Shown here: positions 50,204 through 59,121 of the stretch, piece after piece | How positions within the stretch are numbered: the stretch's first letter is position 1 | Layout: every line of letters begins with the position of its first letter | NCBI RefSeq assembly: GCF_003751605.1 | Contig: NZ_RJVJ01000001.1 | Span: forward strand, 1,860,001-1,924,000 | DNA length: 64,000 nt | Direction of reading: 5' to 3' | Source of the DNA: Kitasatospora cineracea | GTDB taxonomy: Bacteria > Actinomycetota > Actinomycetes > Streptomycetales > Streptomycetaceae | Made by a program: the position numbers and the translations under genes | Notes under the pieces: model-generated | The model's input: the letters and a program-made list of their open reading frames with translations, nothing else | Told to the model about the DNA's origin: nothing | Database searches by the model: none

Positions 50204-51091
50204 TCAGGACGGCCGGGCGTACGCCTCCTCGCGCAGCCGGTCCTCGGAGGCGCCGCGCCGCCAGTAGCCGGAGAAGGCCACCGCGCGCCGGTCGACGCCG
50301 CGTTCGCGCACCAGGTGGCGGCGCAGCTCCTTGACGGTGCCGGACTCGCCGGCGATCCAGGCGTACGGGGCGCCGTCGGGCAGTTCGGCCGAGCGCAGGG
50401 CCGGCAGCAGGCCGGAGGGCGTGCCGGGTGCGCGCACCAGCCAGGTGAGGTCGACGCCCGCGGGGGCGGGCAGGTCCTGGATGTCGGCGGCGTCCGGCAC
50501 CTCGATCCAGACCAGCGCGCGGGTGCCGGCCGGCAGCCAGTCCAGGATGCCGCCGGCCGCGGGCAGCGCGGTCTCGTCGGCCAGCAGCAGCACGAAACCG
50601 GTGCCCGCGGGCGGCCGGAAGGCCACCGAGCGGTTGTCGGCGACGGCCGGGCCGAGCAGCACCACCCGGGCGCCGGGCCGGGCCGCGGCGGCCCAGGCGG
50701 CGGCCGGACCGGCGGGCGCGGGGCCGTCGGGGCCGTCGGGGCCGGAAGGCGCGTGGCCGTCCGCTCCGACGCCGTGCAGCGCGAAGTCGACGTCCAGCTC
50801 CGGCGGTTCGGCCCGCTGCGCGCGGACGGTGTACGAGCGCATCACGGCCCGCCGGTCCGCCGGGATCGCCCGCCAGGCGGCGAACCAGCCCTCGCCCTCC
50901 GCGTACGGGAGGTCCGGCTCGTCCTGGCCGGGCTGCGGCAGGAAGAGCGAGAAGGACTGGTCGCGCCCGCCGCCGGCGAAGGAGCGCAGCGCTCCGCCGC
51001 CGAAGGTGACCCGCAGCATGGTCGGGCCGAGCCGGCGGGTGCGCACCACGTGCGCGGGGAAGAAGTCGTACTCCTGGGCCTGTCCGGTCAT
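50204..51091 (-). CDS. Siderophore-interacting protein (ferric-siderophore reductase, SIP family)
   Basis: 295 residues from ATG 51091. The FAD-binding beta-barrel includes 'RSYTVRAQR' (RxYTxR motif that binds flavin). The NAD(P)H domain has 'VLLLADETALPAAGGILDWLP' and 'YAWIAGESGTVKELRRHLVRERG'. The final 'VAFSGYWRRG' is a SIP mark. It would release iron from imported ferric siderophores by reduction in the cytoplasm. It lies 11 bases after the binding-protein gene and should be in one transcript with it. Confidence 0.93.
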   Translation of the reverse strand: MTGQAQEYDFFPAHVVRTRRLGPTMLRVTFGGGALRSFAGGGRDQSFSLFLPQPGQDEPDLPYAEGEGWFAAWRAIPADRRAVMRSYTVRAQRAEPPELDVDFALHGVGADGHAPSGPDGPDGPAPAGPAAAWAAAARPGARVVLLGPAVADNRSVAFRPPAGTGFVLLLADETALPAAGGILDWLPAGTRALVWIEVPDAADIQDLPAPAGVDLTWLVRAPGTPSGLLPALRSAELPDGAPYAWIAGESGTVKELRRHLVRERGVDRRAVAFSGYWRRGASEDRLREEAYARPS

Positions 51092-51102
51092 CTGGCGGTC
51101 CT

Positions 51103-52149
51103 TCAGCTCAGCTTGCGGGACTTCTGGATCGCGGCGGTCAGCCGCTCGATCAGCGGGGCGAACCCGGCGTGGGAGAAGCGCGGCACCGCGTCCCACGGGG
51201 TGATCTGCCCGGCCTTGACGGCGGGCAGCTGGCCCCAGGAGGGCTTGGCGGCCAGGTCCTTGGGCTGCAGGGCGGTGGAGCGCTGGTCGAGCAGCAGCAG
51301 GTCGGCCGGGTACTTGCCGGCGTTCTCCCAGCTCAGGCCCTCGTAGTAGTCGCCGCCGTCGGTCTTCTCCGGCTGGATGAACTCCACGCCCAGTTCGGCG
51401 AAGTAGATCAGGTCGCAGGAGATCTTCGGGTTGGAGACGTAGAACAGGTCGGCGCTGCCGGAACAGGCCATCACCTTGACGCCGCCGGCCGCCTTGACGG
51501 CCTGCCGCAGCTCCTCGGACGCCTTCTCGAACCGGGCCTTGGCGTCGAGGACCTGCTGCGCCTTCAGGTCCGCGCCCAGCGACTCGGCGAGCTTGGCGTA
51601 GTGCTCGATCGGCTGGGTGATGGTGACCCGGCCGGTGGAGATCAGCGCCTGCGGGGCGAGCTGGAGGATCTTGTCCTTGGACTCGTCGGGCACGTACCAG
51701 TACGCGCCCGGGTCGTACATGTGGGTCACCAGCAGCTCGGGGCGCAGGGCCGCGTACTTCTCGATCGAGAACTCGCCCCAGGCGTTGCCGATGATCTCGA
51801 CCTTGTCCACGTCCAGGCTGCCGGCCTGCGGGTCGGCCTTGCCGTCGGCGGTCCTGGTCTCGCCGAAGACGCCGACCAGCTGCTTGCCCAGGCCGAAGTC
51901 GGCGAGCGCGGCGGCGGCACCGGTGAAGGCCACCACCCGGGCGGGGGTGCTCTTCGCGGTGACGGTCTGCGGGCGGTCGTCGGTGAAGGTCCACGGGCCG
52001 CCGCCGGCCGAACCGCCGCCGGCCGAACCGCCGTCGCCCGCGGCCTTCTCGTCGCCGGAGGAGCCGCAGGCGGCGAGCACCGCGCCGAGGGCGGTGGCCC
52101 CGCCCGCGGCGAGCAGGCCGCGGCGGGTCAGGCGGGGGGAAGAGGGCAT
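51103..52149 (-). CDS. Siderophore ABC transporter binding lipoprotein
   Basis: 348 residues from ATG 52149 (GAGGT upstream). 'LTRRGLLAAGGATALGAVLAAC' is a Tat-type signal with a lipobox (LAAC), so it is a lipoprotein exported folded. The body is a periplasmic-binding fold (FhuD/FepB class): 'RVVAFTGAAAALADFGLG', 'LRPELLVTHMYDPGAYWYVPDE', 'YFAELGVEFI'. It captures iron-siderophore complexes outside the cell. The iron box at 52244-52262 lies upstream, and the permease genes are divergent from it. Confidence 0.93.
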   Translation of the reverse strand: MPSSPRLTRRGLLAAGGATALGAVLAACGSSGDEKAAGDGGSAGGGSAGGGPWTFTDDRPQTVTAKSTPARVVAFTGAAAALADFGLGKQLVGVFGETRTADGKADPQAGSLDVDKVEIIGNAWGEFSIEKYAALRPELLVTHMYDPGAYWYVPDESKDKILQLAPQALISTGRVTITQPIEHYAKLAESLGADLKAQQVLDAKARFEKASEELRQAVKAAGGVKVMACSGSADLFYVSNPKISCDLIYFAELGVEFIQPEKTDGGDYYEGLSWENAGKYPADLLLLDQRSTALQPKDLAAKPSWGQLPAVKAGQITPWDAVPRFSHAGFAPLIERLTAAIQKSRKLS

Positions 52150-52243
52150 GGCGGTACCTCGGTTCGGGCGCTTCGGGGCAGGGGGGAGCCGCACGCCGAC
52201 GGGACGCCGGGGTGCGGTACCCGGCGGTAGCCGCCGGGCGTAC

Positions 52244-52262
52244 GCAGGTTAACCTAACCTAA
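52244..52262. promoter_or_regulatory. Iron box (DmdR/IdeR operator)
   Basis: Read on the minus strand the 19 bases are TTAGGTTAGGTTAACCTGC, 16 of 19 identical to the IdeR/DmdR1 consensus TTAGGTTAGGCTAACCTAA. It lies in the 173-base gap between divergent siderophore genes and would repress both sides when iron is ample. Confidence 0.88.
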
Positions 52263-52322
52263 GTTGCGGTACGGAGAGCCCCCGGGCCCGCCGACCCGTC
52301 CCCCGACCGATCCGGAGCACCC

Positions 52323-53354
52323 TTGAGCACCACCGGCTCCCTCCCGATACCCGGCGCCGCCCCCGCCCGCCGCGGCTCGCCCCGCGCGCTCGGCCTGGCC
52401 GCCGGGCTGCTCGTGCTGCTCGCCGTCCTGGTGCTCAGCCTCGGCCTCGGCGCCAAGCAGCTCGGCCCCGCCGAGGTCTGGCACGGACTCCTCGACCCGG
52501 ACGCCCCCGGCTACACCGTCGTCCACCGGATGCGGCTGCCCCGCACCCTGCTCGGCCTGCTCGCCGGCGCCGCGCTCGGCCTGGCCGGCGGCGTCATGCA
52601 GGCGCTCACCCGCAACCCGCTCGCCGACCCCGGCCTGCTCGGCATCAACGCGGGTGCCTCCGCCGCCGTCGCCACCGCCGTCGCCCTGCTCGGCGTCAGC
52701 TCCTTCACCGGCTACGTCTGGTGGGCACTGGCCGGCGCCGCCCTGGTCTCCGTCCTGGTGTACGCCGTCGGCGGCGGACGCGGCGCCACCCCCGCCCGGC
52801 TCGCCCTGGCCGGCGCCGCGCTCAACGCCACCCTCTACTCGTACGTCAGCGCCGTGATGCTGCTGGACACCGCCTCGCTCGACAGGATGCGGTTCTGGAC
52901 GGTCGGCTCGCTGGCCGGCGCCCGGACCTCCACCGTGCTCGGCATCCTGCCGTTCGTCGCCGTCGGCGCGCTGCTCGCGCTCGGCCTGGCCCGCCCGCTC
53001 AACGCGCTCGCGCTCGGCGACGACGCGGCCCGGGCGCTGGGCGCCAGGCCCGCGGCGGTCCGGGCCGCCGCGATCGTCGCCGTCACGCTGCTGTGCGGGG
53101 CGGCCACCGCAGCGTGCGGCCCGATCGTCTTCGTCGGCCTGATGGTGCCCCACCTGGTCCGCGCCCTCACCGGCCCCGACCTGCGCTGGCTGCTCCCGTA
53201 CTGCGCCGTCCTGGCCCCCGTGCTGCTGCTCGGCGCGGACGTCCTGGGCCGCGTCCTGGGCCGCCCCGGCGAACTCCAGGTCGGCATCGTCACGGCCGTC
53301 CTCGGCGGCCCGTTCTTCCTGTACTTCGCACGACGGGGGAAGGCCCGCGCATGA
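52323..53354 (+). CDS. Siderophore ABC transporter permease (FecCD family)
   Basis: 343 residues from TTG 52323 with GGAGC upstream. About nine to ten helices, with the family marks 'RMRLPRTLLGLLAGAALGLAGGVMQALTRNPLADPGLLGINAGAS' region (short piece: ALTRNPLADPGLLG) and 'GPIVFVGLMVPHLVRALTG'. It forms half of the inner-membrane channel. Its stop overlaps the next start (ATGA), so the two permeases are made together. Confidence 0.93.
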   Translation: MSTTGSLPIPGAAPARRGSPRALGLAAGLLVLLAVLVLSLGLGAKQLGPAEVWHGLLDPDAPGYTVVHRMRLPRTLLGLLAGAALGLAGGVMQALTRNPLADPGLLGINAGASAAVATAVALLGVSSFTGYVWWALAGAALVSVLVYAVGGGRGATPARLALAGAALNATLYSYVSAVMLLDTASLDRMRFWTVGSLAGARTSTVLGILPFVAVGALLALGLARPLNALALGDDAARALGARPAAVRAAAIVAVTLLCGAATAACGPIVFVGLMVPHLVRALTGPDLRWLLPYCAVLAPVLLLGADVLGRVLGRPGELQVGIVTAVLGGPFFLYFARRGKARA

Positions 53355-54376
53355 AGACTCTGAGGGTGGCCCGGTTCTCGGTGCGCTACCGGCCGCGGGC
53401 GCTGGCGGTCTGTGCGGCGGCGGTGCTGGTGGCACTGGGGACGGGGGTGCTGGCGCTCGGGCGCGGGGACTACCCGATCGCGCCCGGCGAGGTGGTGCGC
53501 ACGCTGTTCGGCGGCGGGAGCGCCGCCGAGGACTTCGTCGTCAACCAGCTGCGGCTGCCCCGGGTCGCCACCGCGCTGCTGGTCGGCGCGGCCCTGGCGC
53601 TCGCGGGGGCGCTGTTCCAGACGCTGGTGCGCAACCCGCTGGGCAGCCCGGACATCCTCGGCTTCACCCAGGGCGCGGCCACCGGCGCGCTGCTGGTCGT
53701 GGTGGCGGGCGGCTCCAGCGCCGCGCTGGCCGGCGGCGCGGTGGCGGGCGGGCTGGCCACCGGCGTGCTGATCTACGCGCTGGCCTGGCGCGGCGGGGTG
53801 CAGGGCGCCCGGCTGGTGCTGGTCGGCATCGGGACGGCGGCGATCCTCACCGGCGTCAACGGCTACCTGCTGACCCGCACCCAACTGATGGACGCCGCCC
53901 GGGCGGTGCTCTGGCTGACCGGCAGCCTGGACGGCCGCGGCTGGGACCAGGCCCGCCCGCTGGCGCTCGCGCTGGCCGTGCTCGTCCCGCTGGTGCTGCT
54001 GGTCTGCGGCCCCGCGCTGCGCGCCCTGGAGCTGGGCGACGACGCGGCGAGCGGATTGGGCGTGCGGCCCGAGCGGCTGCGGGTGGCGCTGCTGGGCGCC
54101 GCCGTGCTGCTCGCCTCGCTGGCCGCGGCGGCCGCCGGGCCGGTCAACTTCCTGGCCCTGACCGCCCCGCAGCTGGCCCGCCGGATCACCCGCGCGCCGG
54201 GCCCGAACCTGGCCGCGTCCATGTGCACCGGCGCCGCGCTGCTGGTCACCGCCGACTTCGCCGCGCAGCACCTGTTCGGCGAGCGCCAACTGCCGGTCGG
54301 CGTGGTCACCGGCGTGCTCGGCGGCGGCTACCTGGTCTGGCTGCTGGCCACCCAGCGCCGGGCCGGCCGCCTGTGA
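53351..54376 (+). CDS. Siderophore ABC transporter permease (FecCD family), second subunit
   Basis: 341 residues from ATG 53351, overlapping the first permease by four bases. 'QLRLPRVATALLVGAALALAGALFQ' with 'LVRNPLGSPDILGFTQGAATGA' and 'AAAGPVNFLALTAPQLARRITR' are the FecCD marks. It pairs with the first permease in the channel. Helices are about nine. The ATPase gene follows after 71 bases. Confidence 0.93.
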   Translation: MKTLRVARFSVRYRPRALAVCAAAVLVALGTGVLALGRGDYPIAPGEVVRTLFGGGSAAEDFVVNQLRLPRVATALLVGAALALAGALFQTLVRNPLGSPDILGFTQGAATGALLVVVAGGSSAALAGGAVAGGLATGVLIYALAWRGGVQGARLVLVGIGTAAILTGVNGYLLTRTQLMDAARAVLWLTGSLDGRGWDQARPLALALAVLVPLVLLVCGPALRALELGDDAASGLGVRPERLRVALLGAAVLLASLAAAAAGPVNFLALTAPQLARRITRAPGPNLAASMCTGAALLVTADFAAQHLFGERQLPVGVVTGVLGGGYLVWLLATQRRAGRL

Positions 54377-54447
54377 ACGGCCCGGCCCCCCGGACCCCGC
54401 ACGTCCCGTCCACCCCGTCCACCCCGTCGTCCCGAACGGAGCCCCCG

Positions 54448-55260
54448 ATGGCCCAGCCCGAGCCGCGCCTGGCCGGCCGCGACCTGACCCTCGCCTACGA
54501 CAGGCGCACCATCGCCGAGGGCCTGACCGTCGACGTCCCCGACCACTCCTTCACCGTGGTGGTCGGCCCGAACGCCTGTGGCAAGTCCACCCTGCTGCGC
54601 GCGCTGTCGCGCACCCTCAAGCCGGTCGCCGGGCAGGTGCTGCTGGACGGGCGGTCGATCGCCACGCTGCCCGCCAAGCAGGTCGCCCGGACGCTGGGCC
54701 TGCTGCCGCAGTCGTCGATCGCCCCGGACGGGATCACCGTCGCCGAGCTGGTCTCCCGCGGCCGCTACCCGCACCAGGGCGTGCTGCGCCAGTGGTCGAC
54801 CGAGGACGAGCGGGTGGTGGCCGGGGCGATGGCCGACACCGGGGTCGCCGAGCTCGCCGACCGCCCGGTCGACGAGCTCTCCGGCGGGCAGCGCCAGCGG
54901 GTCTGGATCGCGATGGCGCTGGCCCAGCAGACCCCGCTGCTGCTGCTCGACGAGCCCACCACCTACCTGGACATCGCGCACCAGGTCGAGGTCCTCGACC
55001 TGTGCGCCCGGCTGCACCGGGAGCAGGGCCGCACCCTGGTCGCCGTCCTGCACGACCTCAACCAGGCCGCCCGCTACGCCACCCACCTGGTCGCGCTGCG
55101 CGAGGGCCGGCTGGTGGCCGCGGGCCCGCCGCGGGAGGTGGTGACCGCCGAGCTGGTCGAGGAGGTGTTCCGGCTGCCCTGCCGGGTCATCCCGGACCCG
55201 GAGACCGGCACCCCGCTGGTCGTCCCGGCCGCCAACCGCCGGGCCCCCGCGGCGTCCTGA
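54448..55260 (+). CDS. Siderophore ABC transporter ATPase (FecE family)
   Basis: 270 residues from ATG 54448 (CGGAGCCCCCG upstream). Walker A is 'VVGPNACGKSTLLRAL', Q-loop 'LLPQSS', signature 'ELSGGQRQRVWIAMALAQ', Walker B 'LLLLDEPTTYLDI', and the switch His is in 'VAVLHDLNQAARY'. 'RGRYPHQG' is typical of siderophore-type ATPases. It completes the importer of binding protein, two permeases and ATPase. All are under the iron box. Confidence 0.95.
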   Translation: MAQPEPRLAGRDLTLAYDRRTIAEGLTVDVPDHSFTVVVGPNACGKSTLLRALSRTLKPVAGQVLLDGRSIATLPAKQVARTLGLLPQSSIAPDGITVAELVSRGRYPHQGVLRQWSTEDERVVAGAMADTGVAELADRPVDELSGGQRQRVWIAMALAQQTPLLLLDEPTTYLDIAHQVEVLDLCARLHREQGRTLVAVLHDLNQAARYATHLVALREGRLVAAGPPREVVTAELVEEVFRLPCRVIPDPETGTPLVVPAANRRAPAAS

Positions 55261-55341
55261 GCACGGCCGGCGGCCCGGATCCGGGGAGACCCGCCGCCGG
55301 AAAGCCTCGGCTTCGCCGGGGTTCGGTCGGATACTGGCGGT

Positions 55342-55569
55342 ATGCGTGCCAATGCGGAGAACCCGGAGTACCCCGAGGACGAGCAGGACGAGCAGTCCCC
55401 GACCGTGCTGGAGGCCGCCGACCAGGACCGGGCGGCGGTCGAGCCGGAGGTGGACGACCTGGAGGTGTTGCGGCAGCAGCGCGAGCGGGGCGCGGCGCCC
55501 GTGGACGAGGGCGACGCGGTGGAGCAGGTCCGGGAGGTCGGGCTGGAGGACGAGGACCACCGGGAGTAG
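55342..55569 (+). CDS. Small acidic hypothetical protein
   Basis: 75 residues, about one third Asp/Glu, with 'PEYPEDEQDEQSPTV' and 'VEPEVDDLEVLRQQRERGAAPVDEGDAVEQV'. No membrane segment or recognised family. The start ATG lacks a strong ribosome site. Small acidic proteins of this composition are common in Streptomycetaceae, so I accept it with reserve. It converges with the large membrane gene at 55631. Confidence 0.6.
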   Translation: MRANAENPEYPEDEQDEQSPTVLEAADQDRAAVEPEVDDLEVLRQQRERGAAPVDEGDAVEQVREVGLEDEDHRE

Positions 55570-55630
55570 CCCGGCCGGGCCCTCCCGGGAGGCAGCCCCG
55601 CCGGGCCTCCGAGCCTCCCGGGCCGCCGGG

Positions 55631-58123
55631 TCAGATCGCCCGGCGGCGCTGCAGCCAGGCGAAGGCGGCCCAGCCGGGCAGCACCGGGAGCATGAAGGTG
55701 AGGATCCGGAACAGCATGACGGCGGCCAGCGCGCCCGCGTTGTCGATGTGGCCGGTGGTCGCCAGCATGAACGACATCAGGCCCTCGACGCCGCCCACGC
55801 CGCCGGGGGTGGGCACCACGTTGCCCGCCGCGTTGCCGGCCAGGAAGCCCACCGCGACGGCGTTGAAGCCCGGGTACTGGCCGACCGCGCGGGTGCAGCA
55901 GTACAGGCACAGTACGAAGCACATCGACACCATCAGCTGCCCGGCCACCCCGCCGGCGAGCTTGCCGGGGTGCTGGGCCAGGTCGAGCAGCCGCGGCAGC
56001 ACCTCGGCGCGCAGCGGCCGCAGCAGGGTCTGGGCGCGCCGCCGCAGCCGCGGCACGGCGGCGACCGACACCGCGGCGACGGCGCCGACCGCGCCGGCCA
56101 GGCCCAGCACCCAGCCCTTGGGCAGCGGCGAGGAGCCGGAGCCGAACTCGGCGCCGTTCACGCCGACCAGGGCGCTGAACACGGCGAGTTGCAGCATGTG
56201 CAGCACCAGGCCGAACAGCTGGCTGACGCCGATGCTGGACATCGCCTGTGCGGTGGGGATGCCCGCGCACTGCAGGTAGCGGGTGTTCAGGGCGAGGCCG
56301 CCGACGCCGCCGGGGGAGGCCACCTTGACGAAGGAGCCGGCGGTCTGGGCGGCCAGCGTGGAGCGGAACGACAGCTTCTCGGGGACGAAGCCGCTGAACG
56401 CGAAGGTCGCCACGGGGTAGCTGGCCGCGGCCCAGAACGCCGCGCCGGCCAGCCACAGCGGGTCGGCCCCGGTGACCAGGTTGACCGGGTTGGTGTCGAG
56501 GCTGAACAGGAACTGCAGCAGCGCGTACCCGGCCGCGATGCCGGCCACCACGGTGAGCAGCACGCGCGGGCGCAGCCGCTCCAGCCGGACGGGTTCGGCG
56601 GGGGCCTGCGGCATCCGGCGCTGCACCTCGGCCCGCAGGTCGGCGGCCAGGCTCCGGTGCCGGGCCAGCGCGGCCCGGGTGTCGCGGGCCAGCGCGATCG
56701 GCTGCAGCAGCGGCAGCGCGGTGCCGACCGGACCGGGCCCGAGCACCTCGATCGCGGCCCGCACCGCCCGCTCGGGCCCGGCGTGCACGGCGAGGACGGC
56801 GAGCAGCCCGGCGACGTCCAGGCGCAGCAGCAGTTCGCTCGCGGCGATCTCGCCGCGGGCCAGCCCGACCAGGTGGACCCGGCCCTCGGCGTCCAGCAGC
56901 ACGGTGTTCGGGGAGAGCGAGCGGTGGGCGATCCGGCGGCGCTGGAGAAGCGCCAACTGCTGCCAGGCGTCGCGCAGTTCGGTGTCGGTGGGGCCGTCGG
57001 GAAGGCTGTCGGGAAGGCTGTCGTGGAGGTCCTCGCCGGGGGGCCCGGGGGGCTCGGGGAGTTCGGCGAAGAGCTCGGCGAACGGGCGGGCGTCGAGCCG
57101 CCGGTAGGCCACCAGGGCGGCGTCCGGGCCGAGTTCGACCACCGCGACGGGCAGCCGGGTGCGGGCCCCGGCGGCGGACGCGGCGTGGCCGAGCAGGGTC
57201 TGGTGCTCCAGCCCGGCGCGCAGCGGGCGCAGGCCGAGCGGGCGGGGCGCGGTGCGCAGCCGCAGGGCCAGCCACAGGTGGCCGAGCAGCCCGCTGGCCT
57301 GCGCGTACCGGTCGAGCAGGTGGACGTCCAGGGCAGGGCCGCCGCCGTGCTGGGTGACCAGGTAGCGGCCGGTGCCGAGGGTGAGCACCGCGTCGGGGCG
57401 GACGCCGGTGCCGGCCAGGGCGGTGGCGATCTGGCCCTCGGCGGGCGAGGCGACCGGCTCGCCGACGGCGTACCGGGCGGCGTGCGCGGTGGTCCAGCCC
57501 AGCAGCAGGGCCAGCAGCAGCGACAGCGGGGTGGCGTACCCGGTGACCAGCCCGGACAGGCCGGACAGGGTGAGCGTGACGGCCAGCGCGGTGCGCCAGC
57601 GGCGCCGTCCGGCGGTGCCCAGCGCGGTCATGAAGGCCAGCACCGGGGCGAAGTGCCCGTACACCGGGTCGGTGCGGCCGAGGCCGGCGGGCAGCGGGTG
57701 GGTGAGCGTGGTGAGGTCGCCGGCCAGCAGGTCCAGGCCGAGCGTGAGGCCGTAGGCGAGGACGGCGGCCAGGACCGCGTCGGCGACCCGGCGGCCGTCA
57801 CCGCGCAGCACCCGGTCGACGGCGAAGCCGAGCGGGACGGTCAGCAGCGCGGTGCCGCACAGCGCGGCGGTGAGCTTGGCGGGCGGCCAGGGCAGCAGGT
57901 CGACGCCGCGGGCCACGTCGCTGTCCAGGCCGAACACCGAGGAGCGGGCGTAGCCGGCCAGCAGCAGCACCAGCAGGATCCAGCAGACCCCGGCGACCAG
58001 CCGGATCAGCGCGGCGGGGTGGCGGACGCGGTCCGCGCGCCCGGTCCGCGCCGGGGGCGGGGTCGTGCGGGACTCCTGGGATTCGTCGGCTTGTATCACC
58101 GTGGCCACGCGGCATGGTCCCAC
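55631..58123 (-). CDS. Large flippase-like membrane protein (UPF0104) with internal pseudokinase
   Basis: 830 residues from GTG 58123 (GTG 58108 is possible). Residues about 35-250 hold six hydrophobic helices. The middle (about 260-500) has a kinase-like part with 'RRRIAHRSLSPNTVLLD' near residue 400: the HRD catalytic Asp is Ser, and DFG is replaced by 'LVGLARGE', so it is a pseudokinase. Residues about 520-825 are the lysylphosphatidylglycerol-synthase-like transmembrane domain (UPF0104) with 'GGVGGLALNTRYLQCAG' and 'VPTPGGVGGVEGLMSF'. This family is flippase-like. The function is unknown, perhaps lipid or glycan transport under control of the pseudokinase. Confidence 0.88.
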   Translation of the reverse strand: MGPCRVATVIQADESQESRTTPPPARTGRADRVRHPAALIRLVAGVCWILLVLLLAGYARSSVFGLDSDVARGVDLLPWPPAKLTAALCGTALLTVPLGFAVDRVLRGDGRRVADAVLAAVLAYGLTLGLDLLAGDLTTLTHPLPAGLGRTDPVYGHFAPVLAFMTALGTAGRRRWRTALAVTLTLSGLSGLVTGYATPLSLLLALLLGWTTAHAARYAVGEPVASPAEGQIATALAGTGVRPDAVLTLGTGRYLVTQHGGGPALDVHLLDRYAQASGLLGHLWLALRLRTAPRPLGLRPLRAGLEHQTLLGHAASAAGARTRLPVAVVELGPDAALVAYRRLDARPFAELFAELPEPPGPPGEDLHDSLPDSLPDGPTDTELRDAWQQLALLQRRRIAHRSLSPNTVLLDAEGRVHLVGLARGEIAASELLLRLDVAGLLAVLAVHAGPERAVRAAIEVLGPGPVGTALPLLQPIALARDTRAALARHRSLAADLRAEVQRRMPQAPAEPVRLERLRPRVLLTVVAGIAAGYALLQFLFSLDTNPVNLVTGADPLWLAGAAFWAAASYPVATFAFSGFVPEKLSFRSTLAAQTAGSFVKVASPGGVGGLALNTRYLQCAGIPTAQAMSSIGVSQLFGLVLHMLQLAVFSALVGVNGAEFGSGSSPLPKGWVLGLAGAVGAVAAVSVAAVPRLRRRAQTLLRPLRAEVLPRLLDLAQHPGKLAGGVAGQLMVSMCFVLCLYCCTRAVGQYPGFNAVAVGFLAGNAAGNVVPTPGGVGGVEGLMSFMLATTGHIDNAGALAAVMLFRILTFMLPVLPGWAAFAWLQRRRAI

Positions 58124-58225
58124 ACCGTTCCGACGCCGATCCCGCCGTTCCGGCGCGGGAGTTCACGTGTCCCGGTGTATACGGGTCGATAACGGGCATA
58201 TCGGTCTGATGAAGGGAGGTCGGCG

Positions 58226-58501
58226 ATGACCAAGCGATCGACCGACAGGATGACCGTGCTCCGGGGCACCCAGGAGGTGCTGGCGCACCGCGGCATGGCC
58301 GCGGACCCGGCGGGCTTCGCCCCGCCACCGCCCCCCGGCACCGCCCCCGCCACCCGCACCGGCCCGCACTACGGCGACGCGGTGTTCAGCCACGGCGGCC
58401 GCCGGATGCCCGAGGCGGCCGGCCCGGCCGCCGGGCCCGCCACCCACACCGATCTGCCGGGCCACCGGCACCGCGGCGCGGAACGGCACTCGGCGCACTG
58501 A
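58226..58501 (+). CDS. Small Pro/His/Gly-rich hypothetical protein
   Basis: 91 residues, ATG after a strong GGAGGTCGGCG site. It starts basic (MTKRSTDRMTVLRGTQEVLAHRG) and has a Pro run and a His-rich end (HTDLPGHRHRGAERHSAH). No family is known to me. The ribosome site and promoter-like AT-richer bases at 58160-58210 support that it is expressed. Confidence 0.6.
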   Translation: MTKRSTDRMTVLRGTQEVLAHRGMAADPAGFAPPPPPGTAPATRTGPHYGDAVFSHGGRRMPEAAGPAAGPATHTDLPGHRHRGAERHSAH

Positions 58502-58502
58502 T

Positions 58503-58570
58503 CCCCGGCAGGAGACCGACCCCCGGCAGGAGACCGACCCCCGCCGGGAGACCGTTCCCCGGCGGGGGTG
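58503..58570. repeat. 18-base tandem repeat
   Basis: Units CCCCGGCAGGAGACCGAC at 58503-58520 and 58521-58538 are identical, a third (58539-58556) differs at five bases, and a fourth is partial. They lie in the spacer before the Nudix gene. Confidence 0.85.
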
Positions 58571-58613
58571 GGAGAGTGGGGCCGCAACCACCCGCCCCCG
58601 CCGAAGGAGCGCC

Positions 58614-59108
58614 ATGGCCGACGCACCCGAGTTCGCCTCCCGCGAGGAGTGGCTCGCCTCCCTGCACCGCGTGTACGCCGCCGCGGGCTGCCTGATCACC
58701 GACCCCGACGGCCGCGTCCTGATCGTCAAGGCCGGCTACCGCGACGCCTGGCAGTTCGTCGGCGGCACCGTCGACCTCGGCGAGAACCCGCGGCAGTGCG
58801 CCACCCGCGAACTCCACGAGGAGACCGGGCTGCACCGCGAGGCCGGCGAACTGCTGGCCGTCGCCTGGACCAACCCCGGCGGCGAACTCGACCACCCCGC
58901 CTGCCACTTCCTCTTCGACCTGGGCGTCCTCCCCGCCGACACCCCGATCGCCCTCCCGCCCGGCGAGCTCGACGCCCACCGCTGGGCGCCCGTCCCCGAG
59001 GCCCTCGCCCTGCTCGGGCCGGCCCGCGCCCTGCGCCTGGAGGCGGGCCTCGCCGCGCGGGCGGACGGCCGCACCCGGATCGTGACGGCGCCGAACTCGG
59101 GCTTCTGA
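58614..59108 (+). CDS. Nudix hydrolase
   Basis: 164 residues from ATG 58614 (GAAGGAGCGCC). The Nudix box is exact: 'GGTVDLGENPRQCATRELHEETGL' spans G-x5-E-x7-REL-x-EE-x-GL (read in short pieces: GGTVDLGE, RELHEETGL). It should hydrolyse a nucleoside diphosphate linked to another group, with Mg2+ on the two final Glu. The substrate is unclear (perhaps an oxidised nucleotide). The gene converges with the methyltransferase gene 14 bases away. Confidence 0.92.
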   Translation: MADAPEFASREEWLASLHRVYAAAGCLITDPDGRVLIVKAGYRDAWQFVGGTVDLGENPRQCATRELHEETGLHREAGELLAVAWTNPGGELDHPACHFLFDLGVLPADTPIALPPGELDAHRWAPVPEALALLGPARALRLEAGLAARADGRTRIVTAPNSGF

Positions 59109-59121
59109 GGGCGCCCCGCTC

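Noticed and set aside
55346..58192. A 948-codon plus-strand frame opposite the flippase-like gene
   Set aside because: Gln/Gly/Arg-rich composition is typical of antisense to a GC-rich membrane gene. The minus strand has real membrane helices and family motifs.
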